From Schleiferiaceae bacterium (GTDB lineage: Bacteria > Bacteroidota > Bacteroidia > Flavobacteriales > Schleiferiaceae), in the NCBI GenBank assembly GCA_018401735.1, contig JAGYKI010000017.1, forward strand, positions 1-64,000: a stretch of 64,000 nt of DNA. Reading direction: 5' to 3'. Under the pieces are notes generated by a model that saw only the letters and a program-made list of their open reading frames with translations, ran no database searches and was not told where the DNA came from. This document shows positions 9,711 through 19,095 of the stretch, piece by piece; the first letter of the stretch is position 1; each line of letters starts with the position of its first letter. A program made the translations under genes and the position numbers.

Positions 9711-9712
9711 AA

Positions 9713-10471
9713 ATGCTAAAGGCTATAATAATCGACGATGAAAAGAATTCGCAAGAATCCTTAAAAGGTAAGCTAGATCTTTTTTGTCCCGAAGTGGAAA
9801 TTGTAGGTATCGGCTCCAGCGTGGCAGAAGGTAAAAGCTTGCTAGCCGCTAATCTGGCCGATTTAATTTTTTTAGATATCGACTTATCGGGTGAAAGTGG
9901 TTTCGATTTATTAGAGCACCTTTCGGCAGAAGGGGTACAACAACCAGCCGTGGTATTTATTACCGCTCACGATGAATTCGCTATTCAGGCTATTAAATTT
10001 AGTGCCCTCGATTATTTATTAAAACCTGTTGATCCAGAAGAATTGGTGCGAGCGGTGCGCAAAGTGGAAGATAATAAGGGCTTGCCCAAGCGTTCGGCTA
10101 GCTTTAATGTTCTAGTAGAGAATATTCGTCAAGCTTCCGATAGCCCGAAAAAAATTGTAATTCCTACCTCGGAAGGAATGCATGTAATTCGTCTTTCTGA
10201 TATTATCCGCTTGGAGAGCAGCAGTAATTACACTACTTTCTTTATTAATGGCGAAAAGAATTTATTAGCCTCTAAAACCTTGAAGGAATTTGATTCCATG
10301 TTAGAAGGTTATTCTTTTTTTCGGATTCATAAGTCACACTTAGTAAACGTAAACTATTTGAAGAAGTACGTGCAAACCGATGGCGGTTATTTGATTCTAG
10401 AAGACGGCAGTCGCATTCCCGTAGCCAATCGTAAAAAAGAACCTTTAATGTCGCTTTTAAAGAATTTATAG
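9713..10471 (+). CDS. LytTR family response regulator
   Basis: REC domain (AIIIDDEKNSQESL, DLIFLDIDLSGESGFDLLE) plus LytTR DNA-binding domain (IRLESSSNYTTFF, FFRIHKSHLVNVNYL). Confidence 0.95.
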   Translation: MLKAIIIDDEKNSQESLKGKLDLFCPEVEIVGIGSSVAEGKSLLAANLADLIFLDIDLSGESGFDLLEHLSAEGVQQPAVVFITAHDEFAIQAIKFSALDYLLKPVDPEELVRAVRKVEDNKGLPKRSASFNVLVENIRQASDSPKKIVIPTSEGMHVIRLSDIIRLESSSNYTTFFINGEKNLLASKTLKEFDSMLEGYSFFRIHKSHLVNVNYLKKYVQTDGGYLILEDGSRIPVANRKKEPLMSLLKNL

Positions 10472-10478
10472 AAGGCAC

Positions 10479-10498
10479 CTCGCCTTTGCGAGAATTTT
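10479..10498 (+). terminator. Putative Rho-independent terminator of response regulator gene
   Basis: CTCGC-CTTT-GCGAG followed by AATTTTT. Confidence 0.5.
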
Positions 10499-10505
10499 TA
10501 ATCTC

Positions 10506-10994
10506 TTAAAAAGCCAAGTCTTTGCCTGCGGCCATTACTTTGTCTCCTAAACCCTTTTTGTAGCTGATAATTCTTTCCAGCACCTCAGCATTATTAGAGC
10601 CTATAATTTGTGCTGCTAAGATTCCTGCATTTTTGGCTCCATCTAGGGCAACCGTTGCCACGGGAACACCACCAGGCATTTGTAATATGGATAAAACTGA
10701 ATCCCAACCATCGATAGAGTTGCGACTTTTTACCGGTACTCCAATAACGGGTAAGGGAGAAAGGGAAGCCACCATTCCGGGGAGATGAGCAGCGCCACCC
10801 GCGCCCGCAATAATTACCTTAATACCACGTAAATGGGCATTTTTGGCAAAGTCGAACATAAGCTCGGGGGTGCGGTGTGCTGATACGATTTTTACTTCGG
10901 GCTCAATTTTCAATTCTCTTAGAATGTCGATGGCCTCTTGCATAACTGGGAGGTCGGAATTGCTACCCATAATGATACTTACTATTGCGCTCAT
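10506..10994 (-). CDS. purE: 5-(carboxyamino)imidazole ribonucleotide mutase
   Basis: IIMGSNSDLPVM, SAHRTPE, AGAGGAAHLPGM motifs. Confidence 0.97.
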   Translation of the reverse strand: MSAIVSIIMGSNSDLPVMQEAIDILRELKIEPEVKIVSAHRTPELMFDFAKNAHLRGIKVIIAGAGGAAHLPGMVASLSPLPVIGVPVKSRNSIDGWDSVLSILQMPGGVPVATVALDGAKNAGILAAQIIGSNNAEVLERIISYKKGLGDKVMAAGKDLAF

Positions 10995-12160
10995 ATACTT
11001 ATTACCTTAATAGTTTCTTTTACAATTTTTGCTTTGCTACGCGCTTCTTCCAAATTTGGAGCGATAATGGTTACATGTCCCATCTTCCGAAAGGGCCGCG
11101 TTTCGGCTTTGCCATAAAGATGAACATAAACGCCCGACATAGCCATTAACTCTTCAATACCTTGATATTTTACGGGGCCAGAATAATTTTCTTCGCCCAC
11201 TAGGTTAACCATAACGGCAGGCTGAATGGTTTGGGTATCGCCTAGTGGCAGATTTAAGATGGCTCGCAAATGCTGTTCAAACTGGGAGCAGATATTTCCT
11301 TCTATGCTAAGGTGGCCGCTGTTGTGTACACGCGGTGCCACTTCATTTATTACTAATTCGCCATTTTGGGTGAGAAACATTTCTACCGCAAGGATGCCAA
11401 CTAAGCCAAGTTTCTCGGCAATTTGCTTGGCGAGAATTTGGGCCGCTTCGCTTATTTCGGCTTTTAAATTACCTGGACTAAAAACAAACTCAACCAAGTT
11501 AGCGCTAGGGTGGAAGTCCATTTCCACGGTTGGGAAAGCCTTTACTTCACCTTTTTCAGAACGAGCCACAATTACGGCGATTTCCTTTTCGAAAGGCACT
11601 AGATCTTCGGATAAACATGGGCCATCGGGTAAGTCGCTGAGGTCTTCCTTGCTGCGAATTACAGACACGCCTCGTCCATCAAAACCGCCAGTGGCAACTT
11701 TCCAAACAAAAGGGTAGCTTAAAGTGAACTCTTCGCAGGCTTTAATAAGTTCAGCTTTAGTGGCAAAGGTTTTAAAAGCTGCGGTAGGAATGCCTTGTGC
11801 TTGATAGAATTCTTTTTGAGTGATTTTATTTTTGATGAGGTCGATAAGGGCTGCTTGCGGAAATACCTTTTTGCCTTCCTTTTCCAGCTGGGCTAAAGCT
11901 TCGGTATTTACGTTTTCGATTTCAATGGTAATAACATCGCAATCTTTACCGAAATTGTAAACCGTGTCATAGTCCTGCAGTGAGCCTTGCTCAAACTCTT
12001 TCGAGCCTATGCGAGAGGGTGCATTAGCAGCAGGGTCTAAAATTTTGGTGCTAATATCTAAACGCTGTGTTTCGGTTAATAACATTTTACCGAGTTGACC
12101 GCCGCCAACTATTCCCAAACGAAATTCTGATGAGTAGTAATTGGTGTTCAATTCAATCAT
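10991..12160 (-). CDS. purK: 5-(carboxyamino)imidazole ribonucleotide synthase
   Basis: GIVGGGQLGKMLL, ATP-grasp motifs, NEVAPRVHNSGHLSIEG; overlaps purE by 4 bp. Confidence 0.97.
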   Translation of the reverse strand: MIELNTNYYSSEFRLGIVGGGQLGKMLLTETQRLDISTKILDPAANAPSRIGSKEFEQGSLQDYDTVYNFGKDCDVITIEIENVNTEALAQLEKEGKKVFPQAALIDLIKNKITQKEFYQAQGIPTAAFKTFATKAELIKACEEFTLSYPFVWKVATGGFDGRGVSVIRSKEDLSDLPDGPCLSEDLVPFEKEIAVIVARSEKGEVKAFPTVEMDFHPSANLVEFVFSPGNLKAEISEAAQILAKQIAEKLGLVGILAVEMFLTQNGELVINEVAPRVHNSGHLSIEGNICSQFEQHLRAILNLPLGDTQTIQPAVMVNLVGEENYSGPVKYQGIEELMAMSGVYVHLYGKAETRPFRKMGHVTIIAPNLEEARSKAKIVKETIKVISI

Positions 12161-12779
12161 TTTTTAAAGTATATAGGGTAACTTCTGCTAAGGGGTGAAC
12201 CATGTAAAAGCGGCCACTGCGCAGTTCTTCGCACTTAAAACGCTTGCGGCTCCGGGCTCCCTTACGGAAGAGTTTTTGGTTTAAAATAAAGCGATCTCCT
12301 TCTGCTAGATCTTCCAAATGCTGTGATACACTAGTTTTTTTGGAGTCGTAGTTTTTCAGCACGCGCATCAGCTCTAAGCTGCGAGCAGAGCTAGCATGAC
12401 CTTTTTCCAAACTATCCATGAAGGCTTTGCCAACATCAACTGGAAACAATCCTTGCTCGAGAAAGGCAGCGCTATTTAAGCGGAAGGTCTCTTGCCACTC
12501 TTCGCCATGCGGATTTATATTTTTACCATAAAGCATATAGGCTTCAAGGTGAGCGTATTCGTGAATAAGTGTAATTAAAAAGTGGTAGCAATTAAGATTG
12601 CCATTTACGCTAATGCGATGAAGGCTGCCCTTCCGCGGAAAGCGATAATCGCCAAATTTTGATGTTCTTGGCTTGGCTACTAAAATCTGCAGCGGGTATT
12701 TATTTAATAATGGCTCTAAAAGATCTAAAGCACCTGGCGGGAGATAGGGTTCTAAGCCCTGATATTTATAGTTTGCCAT
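12153..12779 (-). CDS. SprT-like zinc metalloprotease domain protein
   Basis: FLITLIHEYAHLEAYMLYGKNINPHGEEWQ (HExxH SprT-like motif). Confidence 0.85.
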   Translation of the reverse strand: MANYKYQGLEPYLPPGALDLLEPLLNKYPLQILVAKPRTSKFGDYRFPRKGSLHRISVNGNLNCYHFLITLIHEYAHLEAYMLYGKNINPHGEEWQETFRLNSAAFLEQGLFPVDVGKAFMDSLEKGHASSARSLELMRVLKNYDSKKTSVSQHLEDLAEGDRFILNQKLFRKGARSRKRFKCEELRSGRFYMVHPLAEVTLYTLKND

Positions 12780-12931
12780 TAATAAATCATACTCTTAGAC
12801 TTACCCGGGCAGTTACATTTTTCGAAACTGCGGCAAGCATTGCTAACTAAGCTAAGCATCATTAGGATAAGGACAACTTTAATAATTGGAATCGTCTTCT
12901 TCATTATTGAGGCTTAACGCAAAATTACTCT

Positions 12932-12939
12932 TATTTTTG
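12932..12939 (+). promoter_or_regulatory. Putative Bacteroidota -7 element (TANNTTTG)
   Basis: TATTTTTG just upstream of ATG at 12944. Confidence 0.35.
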
Positions 12940-12943
12940 CGAC

Positions 12944-13690
12944 ATGTATTTATTAAAGTGGTTAAACGATTTAGGTAGGTACTTTTTGTTGCTTGGGCGC
13001 ACTTTTCGCAAACCCGAGAGTAGAAGCATGTACTATAAAGCCTTTATTAGCGATCTAGACCTATTGGGTTTAAATAGCTTGGCGCTAGTTACCGTAATCT
13101 CCGTATTTGTTGGAGCGGTGGTAACTATTCAAACAGCTTTTAACTTGGATGATCCATTAGTGCCCGATTATTATGTGGCCATTGCAACCCGAGAAAGTAT
13201 TATTTTGGAGTTTTCGCCTACCATTGTAAGTTTAATTTTAGCGGGAAAGGTAGGTTCTAATATTGCCTCTACTTTAGGAAGCATGAGGGTTTCTGAGCAA
13301 ATAGATGCTTTAGAAGTTATGGGCGTAAACCCCGCTTCTTATTTGATAGCCCCCAAAGTTTTAGCACTGGTGTTTTTTAATCCCATCTTAATCATTATCA
13401 GCATGTTTTTAGGTGTACTGGGTGGTTATTTTGCTTCTATGGGCGGGGTAATGACCGTTAGCGATTATGTTTATGGTTTGACGGTTGATTTTGTTCCTTA
13501 CCACATTACCTACGCTTTAATAAAATCTTTTGTATTTGCCTTTTTAATTGTTACGATTTCAGCCTATTATGGCTTTTTTGTTAAAGGAGGAGCTATTGAA
13601 GTGGGTATAAATTCAACCAAAGCCGTGGTAAGTAGTTCGGTAGCGATTATCGTTTCAAATTATATGCTCACGAATTTATTATTGGTTTAA
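12944..13690 (+). CDS. MlaE-type ABC transporter permease
   Basis: MlaE family: VGAVVTIQTAF, EFSPTIVSLILAGKVGSNIASTLGSMRVSEQIDALEVMGVNP. Confidence 0.92.
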   Translation: MYLLKWLNDLGRYFLLLGRTFRKPESRSMYYKAFISDLDLLGLNSLALVTVISVFVGAVVTIQTAFNLDDPLVPDYYVAIATRESIILEFSPTIVSLILAGKVGSNIASTLGSMRVSEQIDALEVMGVNPASYLIAPKVLALVFFNPILIIISMFLGVLGGYFASMGGVMTVSDYVYGLTVDFVPYHITYALIKSFVFAFLIVTISAYYGFFVKGGAIEVGINSTKAVVSSSVAIIVSNYMLTNLLLV

Positions 13691-14442
13691 TGATAGAGGT
13701 AAACTTCATTCACAAAGCCTTTGGCGATAAGGAAATACTAAAGGGTATTGATGCTACATTTTTCCAAGGAAAGACCAACTTAATTATTGGGCAAAGTGGT
13801 TCCGGTAAAACTGTGTTTCTGAAAAGTTTGGTGGGTTTGCACGAGATTGATCAAGGTGAAATCATTTACGATGATAGGGCCCTGGGCGCTCTTAATAATA
13901 GAGAACGCAAGGCGCTACGCACCGAAATGGGAATGGTATTTCAAGGCAATGCCTTATTCGATTCTTTAACCATAGAGGAGAATGTAACCTTTGCTTTAAG
14001 CATGTTTAGCGATATGTCCCTTTCCGAGAGAAGGGATAGAGCGGATTTTTGCTTGCAAAGGGTGAATTTACCCAATGTGCATAAGCAGTTTCCTTCCGAA
14101 TTATCGGGTGGCATGCAAAAACGGGTAGCTATTGCGCGGGCCATTAGTATGAACCCCAAGTATCTCTTTTGTGATGAGCCTAATTCTGGTTTAGATCCCA
14201 AAACGGCTATTGTAATTGATCGCCTACTGCAAGAAATTACCCAAGAGTTTGATATCACGACGGTAATTAACACCCACGATATGAACTCGGTAATAGAAAT
14301 AGGTGACCATATTATTTTTATTAAAGATGGTACTAAAGCTTGGCAGGGAACGGGTGAGCAAATTCTTAATACCGACAATCCCGAAATCGTAGACTTTGTA
14401 TATAGCTCACGGCTATTTCAGAAGATTAGAGAAAACATGTAA
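13690..14442 (+). CDS. MlaF-type ABC transporter ATP-binding protein
   Basis: Walker A GQSGSGKT, signature LSGGMQKRVAIARA, Walker B YLFCDEPNSGLDP. Confidence 0.95.
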   Translation: MIEVNFIHKAFGDKEILKGIDATFFQGKTNLIIGQSGSGKTVFLKSLVGLHEIDQGEIIYDDRALGALNNRERKALRTEMGMVFQGNALFDSLTIEENVTFALSMFSDMSLSERRDRADFCLQRVNLPNVHKQFPSELSGGMQKRVAIARAISMNPKYLFCDEPNSGLDPKTAIVIDRLLQEITQEFDITTVINTHDMNSVIEIGDHIIFIKDGTKAWQGTGEQILNTDNPEIVDFVYSSRLFQKIRENM

Positions 14443-14443
14443 A

Positions 14444-14475
14444 AAAGAAGCCGCTCCAAATGAAGCGGCTTCTTT
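14444..14475. terminator. Bidirectional Rho-independent terminator between convergent genes
   Basis: AAAGAAGCCGCT-CCAAATGA-AGCGGCTTCTTT hairpin. Confidence 0.9.
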
Positions 14476-14496
14476 GAGTTTTACAGCGAAAAGCAG

Positions 14497-16551
14497 TTAT
14501 TGCTTTTGAAGCTTTATGGTTTTTACCATTCCTTCGCCTTGAATATTTACTAAATAGGCACCCGCTTTATATTTTGATAAATCAAGTGCATAATCTTCGT
14601 TTGCATTTACACTTAGTTCTTTGTTTAGAAGTAAGTTGCCCGCCATATCGTATAGCCTAAGTTTGTAAGTTCCTCCTTGCTCGAAGTTTACTTTTCCTAA
14701 ACCATTGGTCGGATTCGGGTAAACGCTAAACTGAGTAGCTTTCATTTCGTTGATGCTTATATCAAAACGAGGAGCATCTGCTACCACTAAACGGATAAAA
14801 GGTGCTTCGAAAGTTTGACTATTTAAAAATCCGCCGAACCAATCGCCGTCTGACGTTTGGAAAATAGCCGTTTCAGCTGGTTGGAAGTATTGGGCACTGT
14901 TCCCGATACGAATAACTCCGTCGGTAGCATTGGGAAAGAAGTTAACCAGCACGAAATAAGTGCCTGTATTTAGAGCTACGGGGTGATTCGTAGGCGTCCA
15001 AGTTTGGGTGTTGTTATCGTAAATACTGTCTTCTGCTCCTAAGGGGAAACGAGTGTTTTGACCAACTAGATTGGCGTTCAAGGTAAATGAACGACGAATA
15101 ACTGGGGTGGCGTTTGAAGGGAAACCACTGCCAAATTCAAATCCTGCAGTATCAAAAATAGCAATTTCGAGATCAGCGGTAGGGTCGGTTAAAGAGCTCA
15201 GTAAAATATCAACCCCTTCAATAAAAACTAGGCCAGCGCCAGAGCTATCAGGGTCTTCATTTTCTAAACTGTAGCGCGTGCCTGCAGCAATCATTTCTGA
15301 GGCGGAACTTTGGGAGCCGAAGAAGTTATCGGTTGTGCCCCAGTCTACCGCATAAATATTGTCAGTAACATTAAAGATAACAGTGTCTGTGGCGGAGGTG
15401 GCGTTAGCATCTAAACTATCGCTAATTACTCGGTATATTAAAGAGTAGCTTCCTGTGGCACTTGGTGTCCAGCTATTGGTATTTAGTACCGTAAAGTCAA
15501 CAGAGTCTAGCATGGGCACGCTTGCCGCAGATGCGCTTGAAGTCAAGGTGGTTACATTGCTACCATTGGCATCCAAAATCTCTACTTCCAAGCTTACATT
15601 AGTTTGGGTCGCTGCGCCGTAATTGTAAACGTTGGCATCGCATGAAATAGGTACCAGTTGATCAATTTGCACGGCTCCATACTTAGTATAGGCAGGGTTT
15701 CCGTTAAAGGTGATGTCAATGGGAGGGGCACCATTTACTTCGGTTAAGCGCAATTCATTATCGGGTAAAGAACGTAACTCGATATCATCTAACATCCAGA
15801 AGTAATATCCTGCACCATTGATGTTACCGGGTTTGTTGCCCGCATAAATAAATTGAATCATAGCCTCCGCTTCTCCACCAATGTAGTTGGAAACGTTAAA
15901 GCTTAGTTCTAAATCATCTGCAGTAGCGTCATTTACGGCTACTTCGGTAAACAGTTCAATGGTGTCGCTGAAAGTTGCACCACCATCTTTACTAAAAGCC
16001 ACAAAATAATTAGTGAAGAATTGACGAGCGTAGGAGTTAAATTTTAATTCTACGGCACTTTGCATACTAAGGTCAATAGTATCTGTGTTAATTCTACCAA
16101 TATGAGGAGTTGGTGCAGAGCCACTTCCCGCGTTGGCAGCTACACCGCCATTATCAAGATAATCTGAATCAAATATAAGAAAGCCCGTAGCGCGTGTTGG
16201 ACTTTGGATTGTGCCGGTACCGGTAGCAAATGCACCGCGACTGCCAGTATTGCTATTAGGATTGGAGCTCGGTCCGCGATATTCCCAACGAGAGTTGGCG
16301 GAAGATCCATTTTGTGTCCAATCGGCGGGGATGCCTGAAGTGAAATCTTCACTCCAAAAAACGGTAGTAGATTCTATCGCTTGGTTTTTTGCGCGAGTAT
16401 TAAGATTTGTAGCCGGCTTACCATTGATGAGGTCAGGCTGATAAAAAGTTGGTTTTATAGCGAGAGGCGCTTTTTTTACTGTAATCTGAGCCTGGCTGGT
16501 ATAGCCCATTCCGACTAGAGCTAGGCTACATAGAATAGCTGCTTTTTTCAT
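14497..16551 (-). CDS. T9SS type A sorting domain-containing secreted protein
   Basis: Signal peptide, FWSEDFTSGIPADWTQNG choice-of-anchor-J-like region, C-terminal FSVYPNPTNGLGKVNF...MVKTIKLQKQ sorting domain. Confidence 0.9.
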   Translation of the reverse strand: MKKAAILCSLALVGMGYTSQAQITVKKAPLAIKPTFYQPDLINGKPATNLNTRAKNQAIESTTVFWSEDFTSGIPADWTQNGSSANSRWEYRGPSSNPNSNTGSRGAFATGTGTIQSPTRATGFLIFDSDYLDNGGVAANAGSGSAPTPHIGRINTDTIDLSMQSAVELKFNSYARQFFTNYFVAFSKDGGATFSDTIELFTEVAVNDATADDLELSFNVSNYIGGEAEAMIQFIYAGNKPGNINGAGYYFWMLDDIELRSLPDNELRLTEVNGAPPIDITFNGNPAYTKYGAVQIDQLVPISCDANVYNYGAATQTNVSLEVEILDANGSNVTTLTSSASAASVPMLDSVDFTVLNTNSWTPSATGSYSLIYRVISDSLDANATSATDTVIFNVTDNIYAVDWGTTDNFFGSQSSASEMIAAGTRYSLENEDPDSSGAGLVFIEGVDILLSSLTDPTADLEIAIFDTAGFEFGSGFPSNATPVIRRSFTLNANLVGQNTRFPLGAEDSIYDNNTQTWTPTNHPVALNTGTYFVLVNFFPNATDGVIRIGNSAQYFQPAETAIFQTSDGDWFGGFLNSQTFEAPFIRLVVADAPRFDISINEMKATQFSVYPNPTNGLGKVNFEQGGTYKLRLYDMAGNLLLNKELSVNANEDYALDLSKYKAGAYLVNIQGEGMVKTIKLQKQ

Positions 16552-16656
16552 TAATTGTATTTTATAGGGTTTGAAAACACAATAGTAGAGCGCTTATCTG
16601 GCCTTAGCTTGTCATATGTTGTGCAATGTTTGCGAATAGGCTTAAGGAAATGTTAA

Positions 16657-16917
16657 AACCTGAGTTCGACCTAAAATTATAGCCTCAGATTTTCAATAAA
16701 AGGAAAAGACTAGTCTGGATCGTGCAGCTGTAGCGGGCTATAGCAAATGAGCTAGATGCAAGGTTTTTACTTTTAGTGGAAAAACTTGTAAGCCTCTTCT
16801 AAAAAGTGGTTTTTGGCGCCTTAGCCCTTCACAATAGCCCGCTATTGTTTCACCGCTTTGGCTTAAAACCCACTATTATAAGAGGTCTGAGACCTGATTT
16901 TATATCGAACTCAGGTT
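16657..16917 (-). repeat. Full copy of dispersed structured repeat / MITE-like element (inverse orientation relative to 41579 copy)
   Basis: Terminal AACCTGAGTTCGA...TCGAACTCAGGTT; internal ATCGTGCAGCTGTAGCGGGCTATAGCAAATG and ACAATAGCCCGCTATTGT conserved with the 41579 copy. Confidence 0.85.
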
Positions 16918-16934
16918 TAAAGCATAGCTAAAAA

Positions 16935-16959
16935 AAAGCCGCTCCATTGGAGCGGCTTT
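16935..16959 (-). terminator. Rho-independent terminator
   Basis: AAAGCCGCTCC-ATT-GGAGCGGCTTT with A-run on the left (U-tract for the minus strand). Confidence 0.92.
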
Positions 16960-16980
16960 AAGCTTATTAAGAAACCGTTC

Positions 16981-18972
16981 TTATTGAACAGTAATCTTAA
17001 CTGTTTTATCAGTTCCTTCACCTTTAATGTTTACTAAGTAAACACCTGCAGGGTAAGAAGAAATATCAAAATTGATACGCTCGTTAGAGTTCACAGACTC
17101 AGCTTTAGTGAAGATAGGCTTACCCACCATGTCTAAAATTGTAATGCTGTAATCGCCACCGTTATCAAATTCTACGTGACCAGTACCGTTACTTGGCACA
17201 GGATAAACGCTAAATCCGTCAACTTCAGATTCTTTGATGCTAGATACGTACTCGCCTACTTCTAAACGGATGAAAGTTCCTTCATGCACTTGAGAAGTAA
17301 ATCCACCGTACCAGTTACCATCACCTAACTGCATAACAGTAGAGAAACCGGGCTGATCAAATGACTGGTCGTTCGCAATACGAATTACACCGTCAGTTGC
17401 GTTCGGGAAGAAGTTTACAATCATCAAGTAAGTATTAGCAGGAAGAGCTAATGGCTGACCGTTAGTGGAAAGATCAAAAAAGGCATTACCACCAATAAGG
17501 CTACCATTTAAAGTAAAGGATTTACGGAAAGCAGCCGTTGCTCCTGCAGGGAATCCAGCATTATAGGCAAAGCCAGTAGTGTCAAAGAAAGCGATTTCGA
17601 TATCGGCAGTACTATCAGTTGCAACACTTAATTCAATGCTAGCGCCATCAATATATACAAGACCAGCTCCAGGGTTTAATGGGTCCTCATTTTCTAAAGA
17701 ATACATAACACCCATTGCTATAATGTCGTTAGTAGCTGAGTTAGTACCTACGTAGTTATCGACGTTATTACGGTCAGTAGAATAAAGAACGTCATTAACA
17801 AAGAAATTAAAGGTATCAGTTTCAGTGGTTAACGCACTAGTGATAGTGTCAGAAACAGCTTTGTATACAATTAAGTAAGAAGCTTGTTGTGCTGGAGGAG
17901 TCCAAGTAGGAGTAGTAAGGTTATTAAAGTTACAAGTGTCACCAGTTGCTAAGGTTGGGCAACCAGGAGCACTAATAGTGGTTACTAAACTAGGCGAACC
18001 GCTAGTTACGTCCCAAATTTCTACTTCAACAGTAACATTAGTTTGTGCTTGGGTACCATAGTTTAAGATGTTTGCATCAAATTCTACTGGTACGATTTGA
18101 TTAGTTTGCATGATACCATACTTAGGATAAGCAGCACCATTACTGTTGTAAATCATATCGTGAGCAGGAGCTCCATTCCAAGTAGTAAAGAACATTTGAT
18201 TTGCTGGAGGCGTACGTAACTCGATATCGTCAATCATCCAGTAGTAGTAACCATTACCGTTCGCGTTACCAGGAGTACCGTCGTAGATAAATTGCATTAC
18301 CACATTCGCTTGACCACCGATGATACTTGAAACGTTCGCTACTGCTTCTTCACCATTTACAGTAGAAGCATTTACGGCTACTACAGCATCAGAGAAAAAC
18401 TCTACAGTGTCGTTGTAAGTTACACCACCATCAATAGAAAAAGCAACAAACCAGCTAGAGAAGAAACGACGGGCGTAAGTTTCAAAAGCAAGTTCCACCT
18501 GTGGGTGCATGGATAAGTCAATGGTATCCGTAAATAAACGACCTACGTGAGGAGCTGGAGCTATACCCATACCCATAGTAGCCGAAGATCCTGAGTTATC
18601 AAGATAATCTGAATCGAAAATCATGAAACCATTACCAGTCGTAGTCGAAGCTAATGGGGCATTTGCACCCGTTGCAATTCCTGAAAACGCACCTCTTGAA
18701 CCTTGGGTGTTATTTGGAACGTTGTTAGGACCGCGGTACTCCCATTGCGCAGTGGCTGGGGTTCCGATTTGGCTCCAACCTGCAGGAATACCATTGGCGA
18801 AATCTTCGCTCCATACAGTTGTAGAAGCGCCGTTATCTGCTTGTGCAGATTTAATAGCACGCTTAGCAGGTGCGTCTTGGATTTCTAGAACAGGGTCAAT
18901 TTGTGGAAGACCTTGTGCATTAACCGCAATAGCAGAAGCCAAGCTAAAAAATAGAATAGCTGTTTTCTTCAT
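16981..18972 (-). CDS. T9SS type A sorting domain-containing secreted protein (paralog of 14497-16551)
   Basis: Same architecture as neighbour: VWSEDFANGIPAGWSQIG, FSVYPVPSNGTGHVEF, TDKTVKITVQ. Confidence 0.9.
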   Translation of the reverse strand: MKKTAILFFSLASAIAVNAQGLPQIDPVLEIQDAPAKRAIKSAQADNGASTTVWSEDFANGIPAGWSQIGTPATAQWEYRGPNNVPNNTQGSRGAFSGIATGANAPLASTTTGNGFMIFDSDYLDNSGSSATMGMGIAPAPHVGRLFTDTIDLSMHPQVELAFETYARRFFSSWFVAFSIDGGVTYNDTVEFFSDAVVAVNASTVNGEEAVANVSSIIGGQANVVMQFIYDGTPGNANGNGYYYWMIDDIELRTPPANQMFFTTWNGAPAHDMIYNSNGAAYPKYGIMQTNQIVPVEFDANILNYGTQAQTNVTVEVEIWDVTSGSPSLVTTISAPGCPTLATGDTCNFNNLTTPTWTPPAQQASYLIVYKAVSDTITSALTTETDTFNFFVNDVLYSTDRNNVDNYVGTNSATNDIIAMGVMYSLENEDPLNPGAGLVYIDGASIELSVATDSTADIEIAFFDTTGFAYNAGFPAGATAAFRKSFTLNGSLIGGNAFFDLSTNGQPLALPANTYLMIVNFFPNATDGVIRIANDQSFDQPGFSTVMQLGDGNWYGGFTSQVHEGTFIRLEVGEYVSSIKESEVDGFSVYPVPSNGTGHVEFDNGGDYSITILDMVGKPIFTKAESVNSNERINFDISSYPAGVYLVNIKGEGTDKTVKITVQ

Positions 18973-19050
18973 GTTTTTAAATTAAGGGTTATATCGTATT
19001 AACACTAGTTTAACAAAAGTAGGCAAAGTTTTACTTATTGACAACAAAAA

Positions 19051-19072
19051 AGGGAGCTCAAAAGAGCTCCCT
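19051..19072 (-). terminator. Rho-independent terminator of gcvP
   Basis: AGGGAGCTC-AAAA-GAGCTCCCT with adjacent A-run. Confidence 0.88.
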
Positions 19073-19095
19073 CTAATTAATATAGATTAAAATTA

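Noticed and set aside
10506-12779. purE-purK-SprT cluster as a novel system
   Set aside because: purEK coupling is ordinary; the SprT-like gene is merely cotranscribed on available evidence.
13941-14378. 145-aa minus-strand ORF opposite the mlaF-like gene
   Set aside because: Complete overlap with a strongly conserved ABC ATPase; no domain of its own.
12944-14442. Complete Mla lipid transport system
   Set aside because: Only permease and ATPase are adjacent; no MlaD-like gene seen in the neighbourhood, so only component-level calls are made.
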